A DNA stretch of 36,148 nucleotides from Clostridiales bacterium (GCA_015055705.1 SVHR01000004.1:1-36148), one strand, 5' to 3'. Positions 1 through 9,331 are shown, counted from the first letter of the stretch. Notes: generated from the sequence alone by a model not told the origin. A program made the numbers and translations.

Positions 1-2
1 TC

Positions 3-485
3 TCAAGCGAGGGTACGGTTTCCTGGAGCGCGGTTGAGGGCGCGGATGCTTACGAGTATGAAATCGACGGCTCCCCTGCAGTAATCGGAGAGACCTCAAT
101 GTCCCATATCGCTTACGGTCAAGCGCTCAGAGTGCGCGCTATATGCAGTGACGGTGAATACGAGTGGTACGGCGAGTGGTGTGAGGCGGTAGTCCGTGAG
201 GATACAAGAGAGCAACTTGCAACGCCTATTATCGCGTATGATCCCGAAATAGGACTTACTGTTGTGATAAATGATCCCAAGGTATCTTACTACGAGGTAA
301 TGTTCGGACAGGGCGGAATTAAAATGCGTTATTATCCTTCTTACGGTGCGTATGAAGTAGAGGTTATAACAAACTCGTTTACATTCCCCGATAACGATTA
401 CACCGTTTACGTCAAGGCAGTACCTGTGGATACATCGAATTATAGTGACAGTGAGTGGGCAACTGTCACAATAGTTTTTGGATAA
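3..485 (+). CDS. C-terminal part of a protein with a fibronectin type III-like region (5' end outside window)
   Basis: The frame of the 99..485 ORF stays open to the window edge (SSEGTVSWSAVEGADAYEYEIDG...). 'VSWSAVEGADAYEYEI' is FN3-like. Confidence 0.7.
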   Translation, partial: SSEGTVSWSAVEGADAYEYEIDGSPAVIGETSMSHIAYGQALRVRAICSDGEYEWYGEWCEAVVREDTREQLATPIIAYDPEIGLTVVINDPKVSYYEVMFGQGGIKMRYYPSYGAYEVEVITNSFTFPDNDYTVYVKAVPVDTSNYSDSEWATVTIVFG

Positions 486-517
486 GCTGTAATATCAGCA
501 ACAGCACACAAAAAACT

Positions 518-549
518 AAGGCATCTACTCTTAGCAGTAGATGCCTTTT
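518..549. terminator. Bidirectional intrinsic terminator between convergent genes
   Basis: aaggcatctact-cttagc-agtagatgcctttt, 12-bp perfect stem with a T-run. Confidence 0.85.
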
Positions 550-564
550 GTGGTTATATGATAA

Positions 565-1386
565 CTACTTGTTTTCGCTTTGTTGATTGCGGTATTTAAG
601 TGGTGATACACCCTCGTTCTTTTTGAACACTCTGCAAAAGTATGCTGTGTCGGTATAGCCGCACCTTTGGGCTACCTCGCCGATGGTAAGACCCGTGGTG
701 GATAGGTACTGCTTTGCGCGCTCCATTCGCTTGTTAAGCAAATATTTGATGGGCGGAATGCCAAGGCGCTCCTTAAACAGATGGGTAAGGTAGAACTTGT
801 TAAGACCTAAAAGCTTGCATACGTCCTCGATATTTTCGATTGTAAGGTAGTTTTTGTCAAAGTATTCCTTGGCGTCGAGGTACGCCTTGTTGTGTGAGTA
901 TAGGCGCTCGAAGTCGGGTGCGGCAAGTCGTAGGGTGGATATAAGCAAAACCCTGACAAGGTCGTCCTGAATGATTTTGCTGCCCATGCCGCGCGTTTTT
1001 TCTTCCTTTACAAGAGCCTCAAAGTACGACTTGAACAGCTGCCAATCCTCGCCCGTATTAAGCATGCAGTACGGCTCGTTGATTACCACGTCCGGCTCCA
1101 AATCGCCCAGCACCACGCCCGAAAAGCCGAGGTGATACACCTGCACGTCGGGCGAGTCGAACACGTACTCCGAGTGCGCAACGTCCTTGCTGCAAATGAT
1201 TATCGTGTTCTCCTTTATGGGGTAGAGGTAGCCGTCAAGCTCAAACCTGCCGCCACCGCCGACGACAAAAATCAGCTCGGGATGAGGGTGCGAGTGCATT
1301 TCCTTATGCGCCCCGTCGTTGCGGATATACTCAAGAACGGGTCGCTGTTTTATAATATTCTTTTTGGAGTAATACTCGTTCACCAT
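565..1386 (-). CDS. AraC-family transcriptional regulator with N-terminal cupin-like sensor domain
   Basis: C-terminal double HTH (NKFYLTHLFKERLGIPPIKYLLNKRMERAKQYL...YFCRVFKKNEGVSPLKYR). N-terminal HPHPELIFVVGGGGRFELDG is cupin-like. Confidence 0.93.
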   Translation of the reverse strand: MVNEYYSKKNIIKQRPVLEYIRNDGAHKEMHSHPHPELIFVVGGGGRFELDGYLYPIKENTIIICSKDVAHSEYVFDSPDVQVYHLGFSGVVLGDLEPDVVINEPYCMLNTGEDWQLFKSYFEALVKEEKTRGMGSKIIQDDLVRVLLISTLRLAAPDFERLYSHNKAYLDAKEYFDKNYLTIENIEDVCKLLGLNKFYLTHLFKERLGIPPIKYLLNKRMERAKQYLSTTGLTIGEVAQRCGYTDTAYFCRVFKKNEGVSPLKYRNQQSENK

Positions 1387-2216
1387 TATTGTTGCGGTTT
1401 TACTGCCTTGCGTTTAAGGCTTGCCATGCTGGTGATTTTTGTGTAGTTGTAGTCCTTGTTGCGTTCGAGGAACTCTTCAGCTAGCGCCTTGTAGGCGATA
1501 GAGCCCGAGCAACGCGGCTCGAAGTGCATAATCGGTTTGCCGTAGCTGGGCGCCTCGCCAAGCTTGATGTTGCGCGGAATGCGGTGCGTATAAACGCTCT
1601 TACCAAAGAACTTGATAATTTCGGACGTTACGCTTGCCACAAGATTGCTTCTGCCGTCATACATAGTAAGCAGAACGCCCTCGACCTCGAGAGTGGGGTT
1701 AAGATGCTTCTTCGCAAGGCGAATGGTGTTCATCAGCTGGCTAAGACCCTCGAGGGCAAAGAACTCGCCCTGAATGGGGATAAGTATGCTGTCTGCCGCC
1801 GTAAGTGCGTTTACCGTAAGGAGCGCAAGCGAGGGCGGACAGTCGATAAATATGTAGTCGTAATTGTTTTTTAGCGGCTGTAGAATGGAGCGCAAAACCT
1901 TTTCGCGGTTAGGAACCTTGATAAGCTCGATTTCCGCGCCTGCAAGGTCGATGTTGGACGGAATCAGATCAAGTCCCTCGACACAGGTCTTTACGGTAGC
2001 GTCCTTTGCCGAGCATTCGCCGACAAGAACGTTGTAGATGGACGCGCGAAGCTCCTTTTTTTCAACGCCGATACCGCTGGTGCAGTTGCCTTGCGGGTCG
2101 ATATCAATCATAAGGGTGCGCTTGCCCATAGCCGCAACAAAGCTGCTAAGATTGATACAGGTTGTGGTTTTTCCTACGCCACCTTTTTGGTTGGCTACAG
2201 CAATGATTTTAGACAT
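1386..2216 (-). CDS. ParA/Soj-family ATPase
   Basis: MSKIIAVANQKGGVGKTTTCINL deviant Walker A, DIDPQGN and DCPPS motifs. Start placed at MSKII, with GAGGT upstream, rather than at the longer ORF start. Confidence 0.93.
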   Translation of the reverse strand: MSKIIAVANQKGGVGKTTTCINLSSFVAAMGKRTLMIDIDPQGNCTSGIGVEKKELRASIYNVLVGECSAKDATVKTCVEGLDLIPSNIDLAGAEIELIKVPNREKVLRSILQPLKNNYDYIFIDCPPSLALLTVNALTAADSILIPIQGEFFALEGLSQLMNTIRLAKKHLNPTLEVEGVLLTMYDGRSNLVASVTSEIIKFFGKSVYTHRIPRNIKLGEAPSYGKPIMHFEPRCSGSIAYKALAEEFLERNKDYNYTKITSMASLKRKAVKPQQ

Positions 2217-2347
2217 AGTACCTCGCAGTATTACTTTATCACAAAATAGTGTAACATACATATCAAAAAAATGCAAGAGGTATATGCAAAAAAATTAAAT
2301 TTTTTTATTTCTATCCAAAAACGTTGCGCCAAGGCGTGCGAGTGTGC

Positions 2348-2353
2348 TATTAT
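2348..2353 (+). promoter_or_regulatory. -10 element (TATTAT) of the ecf operon, 6 nt before the start codon
   Basis: TTGCGC - 18 nt - TATTAT - atatag - gATG. Confidence 0.45.
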
Positions 2354-2359
2354 ATAGGA

Positions 2360-3187
2360 ATGAGCTTTATAAATTTTGACAACGTAAGCTTTACTTATTC
2401 CGCAGGCACTCAAAACGAGATTAGGGCGGTAAAGAACCTTTCACTTTCGATAGAGGAGGGCGAGTTTGTCGCGCTCGTAGGTCACAACGGAAGCGGCAAG
2501 AGTACGGTGGCAAAGCTTATGAACGGCTTGCTTACTCCGCGCACGGGCAAGGTTACGGTAAACGGGCTGGACACGGCGGACAAAAAGTCGCTGTTCGAAA
2601 TACGCAAAAACGTAGGAGTGGTATTCCAAAATCCCGACAACCAGATGGTGGCTACCATCATAGAGGACGACGTTGCCTTTGGACCCGAAAACCTTGGGCT
2701 TGACCCCAAGGAAATTCGTAGCCGCGTAGACTTTGCGCTTAAATGCGTGGATATGTACGACTACCGCGAGGGTGCGCCGTTTAGGCTTAGCGGTGGACAA
2801 AAGCAACGCATCGCCATTGCAGGCGTGCTTGCAATCAAGCCGCGCGTGATGGTGCTGGATGAGTCTACGTCCATGCTTGATCCGCAAGGCAAAAAGGAAA
2901 TTATGGACATCGTTTTGCGCCTTAACCGCGAGGAGAGGATGACCGTAATTATGATTACGCATTTTATGGACGAGGCGGCGCTTGCCGACAAAATCTTCGT
3001 TATGGAGGACGGCGAGCTTGTGCTTAGCGGCGGCAAGGAGGTTCTAAAAAGCCCCCGTCTTGCTCAAAACGGACTTGGATATCCGCCTGCCGTTAGCCTT
3101 GCAAAAAGGCTTCGCGAGGGTGGAATGGATATCGGCGAGGTTTACACCGACGACGAGCTTGTGGAGGAAATATGTCGATTGTTATAA
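2360..3187 (+). CDS. ecfA1: Energy-coupling factor transporter ATP-binding protein EcfA1
   Basis: MSFINFDNVSFTYSAGTQNEIRAVKNLSLSIEEGEFVALVGHNGSGKST, LSGGQKQR, VVFQNPDNQMV; followed by a second EcfA and EcfT. Confidence 0.93.
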   Translation: MSFINFDNVSFTYSAGTQNEIRAVKNLSLSIEEGEFVALVGHNGSGKSTVAKLMNGLLTPRTGKVTVNGLDTADKKSLFEIRKNVGVVFQNPDNQMVATIIEDDVAFGPENLGLDPKEIRSRVDFALKCVDMYDYREGAPFRLSGGQKQRIAIAGVLAIKPRVMVLDESTSMLDPQGKKEIMDIVLRLNREERMTVIMITHFMDEAALADKIFVMEDGELVLSGGKEVLKSPRLAQNGLGYPPAVSLAKRLREGGMDIGEVYTDDELVEEICRLL

Positions 3188-4020
3188 AGGAGCTAACGCA
3201 CGTATATTCGCCGCGCACGCCGTTCGAGAAAACTGCGCTTGACAGGGTGAGCTTTACCATCGAGGACGGCGATTACTTTGGTATCATCGGGCATACGGGT
3301 AGCGGCAAAAGCACGCTTATCAGTCACCTTAACGGACTTATCAAGCTCACCGATGGCTCTATCGTGGTAAACGGAATAGACCTAAGCAAAAAATACGACT
3401 ACAAAAAGCTCCGTAGCGAGGTAGGAATGGTTTTTCAGTACCCCGAGTATCAGCTTTTTGACGAAACGGTCGAGCGTGACGTAGCGTTCGGCCCCAAAAA
3501 TATGGGGCTTTCGGCGTCTGAGATTGCCGACAGAGTAGAGTACGCCATAAAATTGGTGGGGCTTGACTATGATAAAATAAAAAACCGTTCACCCTTTGAG
3601 CTTAGTGGCGGACAAATGCGCCGAGTTGCGCTTGCCGGCGTGCTTGCCATGCGCCCCAAAATTCTTGTTTTGGACGAGCCTACCGCAGGACTTGACCCGC
3701 GCGGCAAAAAGGAAATTCTTGATCTTACGCTTAAAATCAAGGAGCATTGCCCCACGGTGGTAATGATATCGCACAATATGGACGAGATTGCGGCTTATTG
3801 CAACCGTATAGCCGTGCTTGGCGGCGGCAAGCTTGAGGGCGTGTTTACGCCAAGGGAGCTTTTTGGCAGAGGCGATCTAATCGAGCGTATGGGGCTTAGT
3901 CTTCCCACGGCGGCTCTTATTGCCAAAAAACTGCGTGACCGTGGCGTGCAAATTTCGGCAAGCGACGAGGACGAGCTGGTTAGCGCTATCCTTAATGCAA
4001 GGAGGTCAAGCCATGCGTGA
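3172..4020 (+). CDS. ecfA2: Energy-coupling factor transporter ATP-binding protein EcfA2
   Basis: GHTGSGKSTLISHLNGL, VGMVFQYPEYQLFDETV, LSGGQMRR; overlaps the end of ecfA1. Confidence 0.93.
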   Translation: MSIVIKELTHVYSPRTPFEKTALDRVSFTIEDGDYFGIIGHTGSGKSTLISHLNGLIKLTDGSIVVNGIDLSKKYDYKKLRSEVGMVFQYPEYQLFDETVERDVAFGPKNMGLSASEIADRVEYAIKLVGLDYDKIKNRSPFELSGGQMRRVALAGVLAMRPKILVLDEPTAGLDPRGKKEILDLTLKIKEHCPTVVMISHNMDEIAAYCNRIAVLGGGKLEGVFTPRELFGRGDLIERMGLSLPTAALIAKKLRDRGVQISASDEDELVSAILNARRSSHA

Positions 4021-4918
4021 CGTATCGATGGGTCAGTACTATCCGACCAAATCCATAATCCATAGGCTGGACGCCCGAATAAAGCTTTTGCTCGTAATTG
4101 CGTATATCGTTATGCTGTTTTTTATACCAACGGTAGATAATTACCTTGCTAAGGGCGGCAATTTGTCCGATTACGTAATCAAGGCGTCGTGCGCGTTTAT
4201 AGTTGTTATTCTCTTTTTTATCGTGTCTGTTCTTTTAAGTAAGGTGCCGATGGGAAAGGTTCTAAAAAGCATAAAGGGCGTAATTTACCTCGTGATTATA
4301 ACAGCGGTAATTATGCTGCTGTTTTATAGCGGAAGCGCAAGTCACGTATATTTTCAGCGAGGCATTATTTCGGTTTCGCTCGAGGGTATTATAAGTGCGG
4401 CGGTAATGGCGCTAAGGCTGTTTTTACTGGTCATCGGACCATCGCTCCTTACACTCACCACCACGTCCGTAGAGCTTACCGACGGGCTGGAGCGCCTATT
4501 AAAGCCGCTTGCGCTTATCAAGGTGCCCGTGCACGATATTGCCATTATTATGAGCATCGCACTTCGCCTTATTCCCACACTTATTGAGGAAGCCGACAAG
4601 ATTACGGCGGCTCAAAAGGCACGACTTGCCGAGTTTGACGACGGCAATGTTTTCAAAAGGGTGAAGGCTATGCTTCCCGTTTTCGTGCCACTTCTCGTTT
4701 CCTCTTTTCGCCGTGCTGACGAGCTTGCTTATGCGATGGACTCAAGGTGCTACAGCGGGGCTAAGGGCAGAACTCGAATGAAGGTTATGAGGTTGAGCCT
4801 AAAGGATTTCGTTGCCATGCTCGTGATGGCGGCTGTGTTCTTTGCCGTGCTGATGTTCGTGTACGACTATTTTGGATTAGTACCGCTTCTTGTTAATCTT
4901 GTGGGGATTGCACTATGA
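4013..4918 (+). CDS. ecfT: Energy-coupling factor transporter transmembrane protein EcfT
   Basis: MRDVSMGQYYPTKSIIHRLDARIKLLLVIAYI..., polytopic; AMDSRCYSGAKGRTRM motif; 3' member of the ecfA1-A2-T operon. Confidence 0.93.
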   Translation: MRDVSMGQYYPTKSIIHRLDARIKLLLVIAYIVMLFFIPTVDNYLAKGGNLSDYVIKASCAFIVVILFFIVSVLLSKVPMGKVLKSIKGVIYLVIITAVIMLLFYSGSASHVYFQRGIISVSLEGIISAAVMALRLFLLVIGPSLLTLTTTSVELTDGLERLLKPLALIKVPVHDIAIIMSIALRLIPTLIEEADKITAAQKARLAEFDDGNVFKRVKAMLPVFVPLLVSSFRRADELAYAMDSRCYSGAKGRTRMKVMRLSLKDFVAMLVMAAVFFAVLMFVYDYFGLVPLLVNLVGIAL

Positions 4919-5631
4919 GAATAAAGCTCGTTGTGGAATATGATGGGTCGGATTTTAGCGGCTGGCAGCTTCAGCCCGGATTGCGTACCGTCCAAGGCGA
5001 GATCGAGGCGGCAATAAAAAGTGTTACGGGCGAGGATGTTAGGGTAACCGCAAGCGGCAGAACGGATACAGGCGTGCATGCCCTTAACCAGGTGGTTCAC
5101 TTTGACACGGGCAAGGATTTAGGTGCAAAATTCGCAGGGGCGTTAAATTATTATTTGGCTCCTGACGTCAGAATAAAAAGTGCCGAGGTCGTTTCGGACG
5201 ACTTTCACGCTCGCTTTGGCGCCACACAAAAGACATACGACTACGTTATGTACGAGGGGAATACAGACAGTGCGCTGTGGCGCAAGCGTGCCGCAAGAGT
5301 TCAGGGTAGCTTGGACGAGGTCGCAATGAACGAGGCGGCAAGCCTTTTTGTCGGTCAGCACGACTTTGCGGGCTTTATGAGCAGCGGCTCGGAGGTGTCC
5401 ACCACAGTGCGTACCGTGCTTGCGGCAAGCGTAGTTAGAAAGGACGGTTTTGTGATTTTCTCGGTAACGGCTGACGGTTTTTTGTACAACATGGTGCGAA
5501 AGATGGCGGCGGTGCTTATCGAGGTCGGCAAGGGGCAGACGGTAGATATTCCTGCTTTGCTTAGGCGCGAGGCGGCTACAACCAAGGTTGCGCCCCCTCA
5601 GGGACTGTATTTGCGAGAGGTGACTTACTAA
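4915..5631 (+). CDS. truA: tRNA pseudouridine(38-40) synthase TruA
   Basis: MRIKLVVEYDGSDFSGWQLQPGLRTVQGEIE, ASGRTDTGVHALNQVVHFDT, FLYNMVRKM. Confidence 0.96.
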   Translation: MRIKLVVEYDGSDFSGWQLQPGLRTVQGEIEAAIKSVTGEDVRVTASGRTDTGVHALNQVVHFDTGKDLGAKFAGALNYYLAPDVRIKSAEVVSDDFHARFGATQKTYDYVMYEGNTDSALWRKRAARVQGSLDEVAMNEAASLFVGQHDFAGFMSSGSEVSTTVRTVLAASVVRKDGFVIFSVTADGFLYNMVRKMAAVLIEVGKGQTVDIPALLRREAATTKVAPPQGLYLREVTY

Positions 5632-6098
5632 TGAAAATAGCAATTATATCGTGCGGAAGGCTGGGCGCGACGGCAAAGGCGGCAGGTCGGCTTAAGGAGT
5701 TTTTGGTCGGTCACGAGGTCGATATTTTTGACGGTAAGGATGCGGCGAGCGTGTGCGGCTACGATGTGTACGTGCTTGGCACCAATATTCGCTTTGGTAA
5801 GTTTAGCAAGTCGTTTCGCAAGGCGGCAAAAAGGTTGCGTGGGCAAGCTCTTTATGTATATATAAGCGGTGCGGATATTGAAAAGGCAAGAATGCATATC
5901 GAAAATATGAAGAGTGCCGTGCCCGAGGCTAGGTCGGTTCGCCACGTTTGGGGCGAGCTTAATGTGGAGGGGACAAGAGGCTTTACTAAGTTTGCTATTC
6001 AAAGCACTATAGAGGGCAGGCATAAGGACAAGCTACCCCCGGCTCGAATTTTGGACAAGGAGCTTCGAGCATTAGCGGCGGATATAGAGAAAAATTGA
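5631..6098 (+). CDS. Flavodoxin-like domain protein
   Basis: MKIAIISCGRLGATAKAAGRLKEFL... resembles HemG/flavodoxin-fold N-termini; start overlaps the truA stop (TAATG). Confidence 0.7.
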   Translation: MKIAIISCGRLGATAKAAGRLKEFLVGHEVDIFDGKDAASVCGYDVYVLGTNIRFGKFSKSFRKAAKRLRGQALYVYISGADIEKARMHIENMKSAVPEARSVRHVWGELNVEGTRGFTKFAIQSTIEGRHKDKLPPARILDKELRALAADIEKN

Positions 6099-6111
6099 TT
6101 ATATGATGAAC

Positions 6112-6142
6112 AAAAAAACGATGGGACGTACCATCGTTTTTT
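6112..6142. terminator. Palindromic bidirectional terminator (family member 1)
   Basis: aaaaaacgatgg-gacgta-ccatcgtttttt between convergent genes. Confidence 0.85.
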
Positions 6143-6146
6143 AACT

Positions 6147-6902
6147 TTACTTAGAATATGGATAATCTTTTTTAGAGATGTTTGCGTACGGAACAACACG
6201 GTGACGGGGAAGTAGCCTTGCGATGCGGGTTATTTCCTTTTTTAGGTGATTGCAAACTATTTTACATTGCTCGTCAATGTCGATATTGGGGTCGTACCTT
6301 ATGGGCTTGCCAAAGATTACTGCCTTAAGCTCGGGCGCGTTGTACATAGGTACGAATGTGGGGCACACCTTGTATCTGCTGTAATAAAGCTTGGCTACGG
6401 CTACAAACTTGTCTTGGAAGTCGTTGATAATTTCGTTGTAGCATTCTCGGTTTTCGGGGAAGAGCACTACCTTTTTCCCCTCGCTTAGCGCTTTTACCGA
6501 GCTTTTGAAGGTTGACATAAGTCGCGCGTCCTTATAAACCGCGATGGTGTCGGCATTGCTGAATATATATCCGCATAGCGGCGCCATTATATATGACAAA
6601 AGCTTGTAAAACCATCTTGTCCATTTTGGCTTAAGCGACCAAAAGTCCTGATATGCGTAAGCGGGAACCTCCTTTGCTTTGGTCATTTCGCCTATGCACC
6701 AAATTGCTTTTTTTGCGGGGAAGTACAGCTCGCTTGTTAGCGGTGCATGTGTTTGCGCATGATTTCCCACGACAATTACGGCTTCGCCTTCTATTCGGTG
6801 CTTGCCTATAAATCGCCTTTTTTTGTAAAAGACGGTAAATAACCAAAAAATGAACCTATATAGCAAAGGTTTTTTGTCTTTTTGCTTTTCTTTTTTTGCC
6901 AT
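6147..6902 (-). CDS. Lysophospholipid acyltransferase (PlsC)-like protein
   Basis: VIVVGNHAQTHAPLTSELYFP...VVLFPENRECYN...FVPMYNAPELKAVIFGKP, PlsC-like motif order with a divergent HX4D. Confidence 0.75.
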   Translation of the reverse strand: MAKKEKQKDKKPLLYRFIFWLFTVFYKKRRFIGKHRIEGEAVIVVGNHAQTHAPLTSELYFPAKKAIWCIGEMTKAKEVPAYAYQDFWSLKPKWTRWFYKLLSYIMAPLCGYIFSNADTIAVYKDARLMSTFKSSVKALSEGKKVVLFPENRECYNEIINDFQDKFVAVAKLYYSRYKVCPTFVPMYNAPELKAVIFGKPIRYDPNIDIDEQCKIVCNHLKKEITRIARLLPRHRVVPYANISKKDYPYSK

Positions 6903-6921
6903 TGTTTTTATATGTAACCGC

Positions 6922-7548
6922 TTATTCTTGAGGTGGCTCGACTTTGTTGTTGCTTTTTACTCGCCTGCGGTTAAAGGTAAATTTTGCTTTGCCTTTATTT
7001 CGGTAGTCGTACCACAGCACGGCAAGAATCTGCAATGGAATAGGTAAGAAGAACACGAAAAATCCGTTAGGAATAGGCGGCATGGTAAGAAAGACGCAAG
7101 CGGCAATTGACCACATTATTATCGATTCGCCAACAAGCACCAGTAGCTTTTGCTTCCAAATCGCCATAAATACCAAAAAAACGATTGCGCACACGGGCAC
7201 GGCGTATATAAAGATAAGCCAAGTTTTTTCGAGATTCGGAGCTATCATATTAAGCAGCACGTAAGCGATGGTAGCTACAAGCCAAACAAGCCCGCACGAA
7301 AGAAGGCATACCAAGGGCTTGGCCTTTTTTGTTTTTTTTCGGTCTGCAATAAGCTCGTTTACGGTGACGCCAAACAGCTTTGCCATAGCGGCAAGCGTGG
7401 CGATATCGGGATACGATTCTGCTCGCTCCCATTTAGAAACCGCCTTGTCGGTATAGCTCAGCTTTTCTGCAAGCTCGGCTTGCGTAAGCCCTGCTTCCTT
7501 GCGATAAAACGAAATATTTTCGGCAATAATTTGTTTTAGGTCGTCCAT
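6922..7548 (-). CDS. XRE-family HTH regulator with C-terminal transmembrane segments
   Basis: MDDLKQIIAENISFYRKEAGLTQAELAEKLSYTDKAVSKWERAESYPDIATLAAMAKLFGVTVNELI followed by several hydrophobic helices. Start placed at MDDLK, not the longer ORF start. Confidence 0.9.
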   Translation of the reverse strand: MDDLKQIIAENISFYRKEAGLTQAELAEKLSYTDKAVSKWERAESYPDIATLAAMAKLFGVTVNELIADRKKTKKAKPLVCLLSCGLVWLVATIAYVLLNMIAPNLEKTWLIFIYAVPVCAIVFLVFMAIWKQKLLVLVGESIIMWSIAACVFLTMPPIPNGFFVFFLPIPLQILAVLWYDYRNKGKAKFTFNRRRVKSNNKVEPPQE

Positions 7549-7555
7549 ACTGTGT

Positions 7556-7578
7556 ATTGTACCACAAAAAGCCCGGGA
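7556..7578 (-). promoter_or_regulatory. Promoter of the XRE regulator (-10 portion and spacer; -35 TTGCAT just upstream)
   Basis: Minus strand TTGCAT - 17 nt - TACAAT - acacagt - ATG. Confidence 0.5.
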
Positions 7579-7594
7579 ATGCAAGTGTTTTTTG

Positions 7595-7657
7595 CACTCT
7601 ACTGTCGGTAGAGTGGGGTAAACAGTCACTCTACCGCGTGGAAACTGTCGATAGACA
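7595..7657. promoter_or_regulatory. Inverted/direct repeat cluster, candidate operators
   Basis: CACTCTAC-tgtcg-GTAGAGTG (7595-7615), a further CACTCTAC (7627-7634), and a repeated 12-mer ACTGTCGrTAGA (7601-7612, 7644-7655). Confidence 0.5.
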
Positions 7658-7763
7658 GAGCAAATTAAACGATAGAGCGTATCTGTGCGCAATTCGGTTG
7701 ATTTTTTTTGGCTCAAGACATAATATAAGGGGGCAAAAGACAGAAGCATCACATGGAGGCAGT

Positions 7764-8447
7764 ATGAAGAATTTGGTAGTATTTGGTGATTCCATTCCCA
7801 AGGGAATAATATACGAGGATGGCAGAATTAAAAGGGCAAAAAGCTGTGCCGTGGATATTCTTCATAAATATTACGATTTTGATTGCGTTGTCAACAACTC
7901 GGTCTACGGACAAACCCTTGCCCGTCTTATGGCAAAAAGGACTGTAGACGACTATCTTGCCACGGTGGACGGCTCTAATCAAAATTATGCTGCTATTTGT
8001 ATAGGCGGCAACGACGCCGATTACGATTGGCGTACGGTGGCAAAAAGTCCCGCACAAAACCACACCTCGGTTACGGCTATCGAGGATTATGCGGCAATGC
8101 TTGATTGCGCCGTTAAAAAGCTGAAGCAGACAAACCACGAGGTGTTTTTGCTCACCCTGCCGCCCGTTTATTCACAGCTGTATTTTAGCAACGTAATCAG
8201 CAAAATTGCAGACGGTGACAGCGTTTTGCGTTTTTTGGACGGGGACGTAAGCAATATTTACAGACATCAGGAGCTGTTTAACTACGAGATAATAAAGTGC
8301 GCGTTCCGCAATTCGGTTAAGCTAATTGATGTTCGTGTAGCACTTCTTGGCGACTTAGAGTGCTCCAAAAAGTATTGTATAGACGGCGTTCATCCCAACG
8401 AGGTGGGGCAAAAATTTATGGCAAATACGATAATTAGCTATGTATAG
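7764..8447 (+). CDS. SGNH/GDSL-family hydrolase
   Basis: MKNLVVFGDSIPKG (block I), IGGNDADYDW (block III), DGVHPNEVG (block V); SD ggaggcag upstream. Confidence 0.87.
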   Translation: MKNLVVFGDSIPKGIIYEDGRIKRAKSCAVDILHKYYDFDCVVNNSVYGQTLARLMAKRTVDDYLATVDGSNQNYAAICIGGNDADYDWRTVAKSPAQNHTSVTAIEDYAAMLDCAVKKLKQTNHEVFLLTLPPVYSQLYFSNVISKIADGDSVLRFLDGDVSNIYRHQELFNYEIIKCAFRNSVKLIDVRVALLGDLECSKKYCIDGVHPNEVGQKFMANTIISYV

Positions 8448-8456
8448 GAGATTTGT

Positions 8457-9323
8457 ATGAGTAAGATAATTGTTTCTGTTGAGGCAACGGCAGATATTAC
8501 ACTTGAGATTCAGGCAAGGTACAGCATTGCCGTTGCGCCCATGGAATTTATAATTGATGGAAAAAGCTATTCTACGGTGCACGGCGTGGACGCACAAGAC
8601 TTTTATGCCTCGATGCGCAATGGGGCTGTCACCAAAACCTCACTTGTAAACGAGGCGGCTGCAAGAGAGCATCTCGAAGGATTGCTTTTGGGCGGCGCTG
8701 AGGTTTTGCATTTTTGCATTTCGTCAAAGCTTAGCGGAACGTATGCAAGCTTTGTTAGCGCGGCGGCAGAGCTTGACCGCACCTATCCCGGCAAGGTAAG
8801 AATCGTAGACGCACGCACCGCAAGCTGCGGTATTTTGCTTATGGCAGTGGCGTGCTGCATTAAGGCAGAGCAGGGCGCGACGCTTAACGAGCTTTTTGAC
8901 TACGCGCAAAAGCTTAGGGATAATACCAGCTCGCTTTTTACGGTCGACAGTCTTACATATTTGGCGCGTACGGGCAGAATAAGCAAGGGTGCGGCAATCT
9001 TTGGCAACGCCATTCAGCTAAAGGTGGCGATGCGTGTTACGGAGAGTGGCGAGCTTGTACCGTACAAAAAGATGCTTAGCCGCCGCCGTGCGCTTGCTGA
9101 GCTTATAACAAGGACCAAGGCAATGTATGTTCCCGATTTCGACCAAATCTTGCTTGCTCACGCAGACTGTGAGGCCGATGCAAAGCATGTCGCGGGCGAG
9201 GTGGAGAGCTTACTTGGTATAAAGGTTCAAATCCTGCCGCTTGGGCCGGTAATTGGCTGTCATTCAGGGCCGGGAACGCTTGCACTTTTCTTTACCTCGG
9301 ACGGAAAAGAAATAAAGGGATAG
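8457..9323 (+). CDS. DegV family (fatty-acid-binding) protein
   Basis: VSVEATADITLEIQARYSIAVAPMEFIIDGKSY...SSKLSGTYASF...SLTYLARTGRISKGAA...GPVIGCHSGPGTLALFF. Confidence 0.95.
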   Translation: MSKIIVSVEATADITLEIQARYSIAVAPMEFIIDGKSYSTVHGVDAQDFYASMRNGAVTKTSLVNEAAAREHLEGLLLGGAEVLHFCISSKLSGTYASFVSAAAELDRTYPGKVRIVDARTASCGILLMAVACCIKAEQGATLNELFDYAQKLRDNTSSLFTVDSLTYLARTGRISKGAAIFGNAIQLKVAMRVTESGELVPYKKMLSRRRALAELITRTKAMYVPDFDQILLAHADCEADAKHVAGEVESLLGIKVQILPLGPVIGCHSGPGTLALFFTSDGKEIKG

Positions 9324-9331
9324 GCTTTTGC

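Noticed and set aside
1132-1446. Plus-strand ORFs opposite AraC/ParA genes (also 1524..1874, 2038..2298)
   Set aside because: Antisense to well-supported genes, no domain or RBS support.
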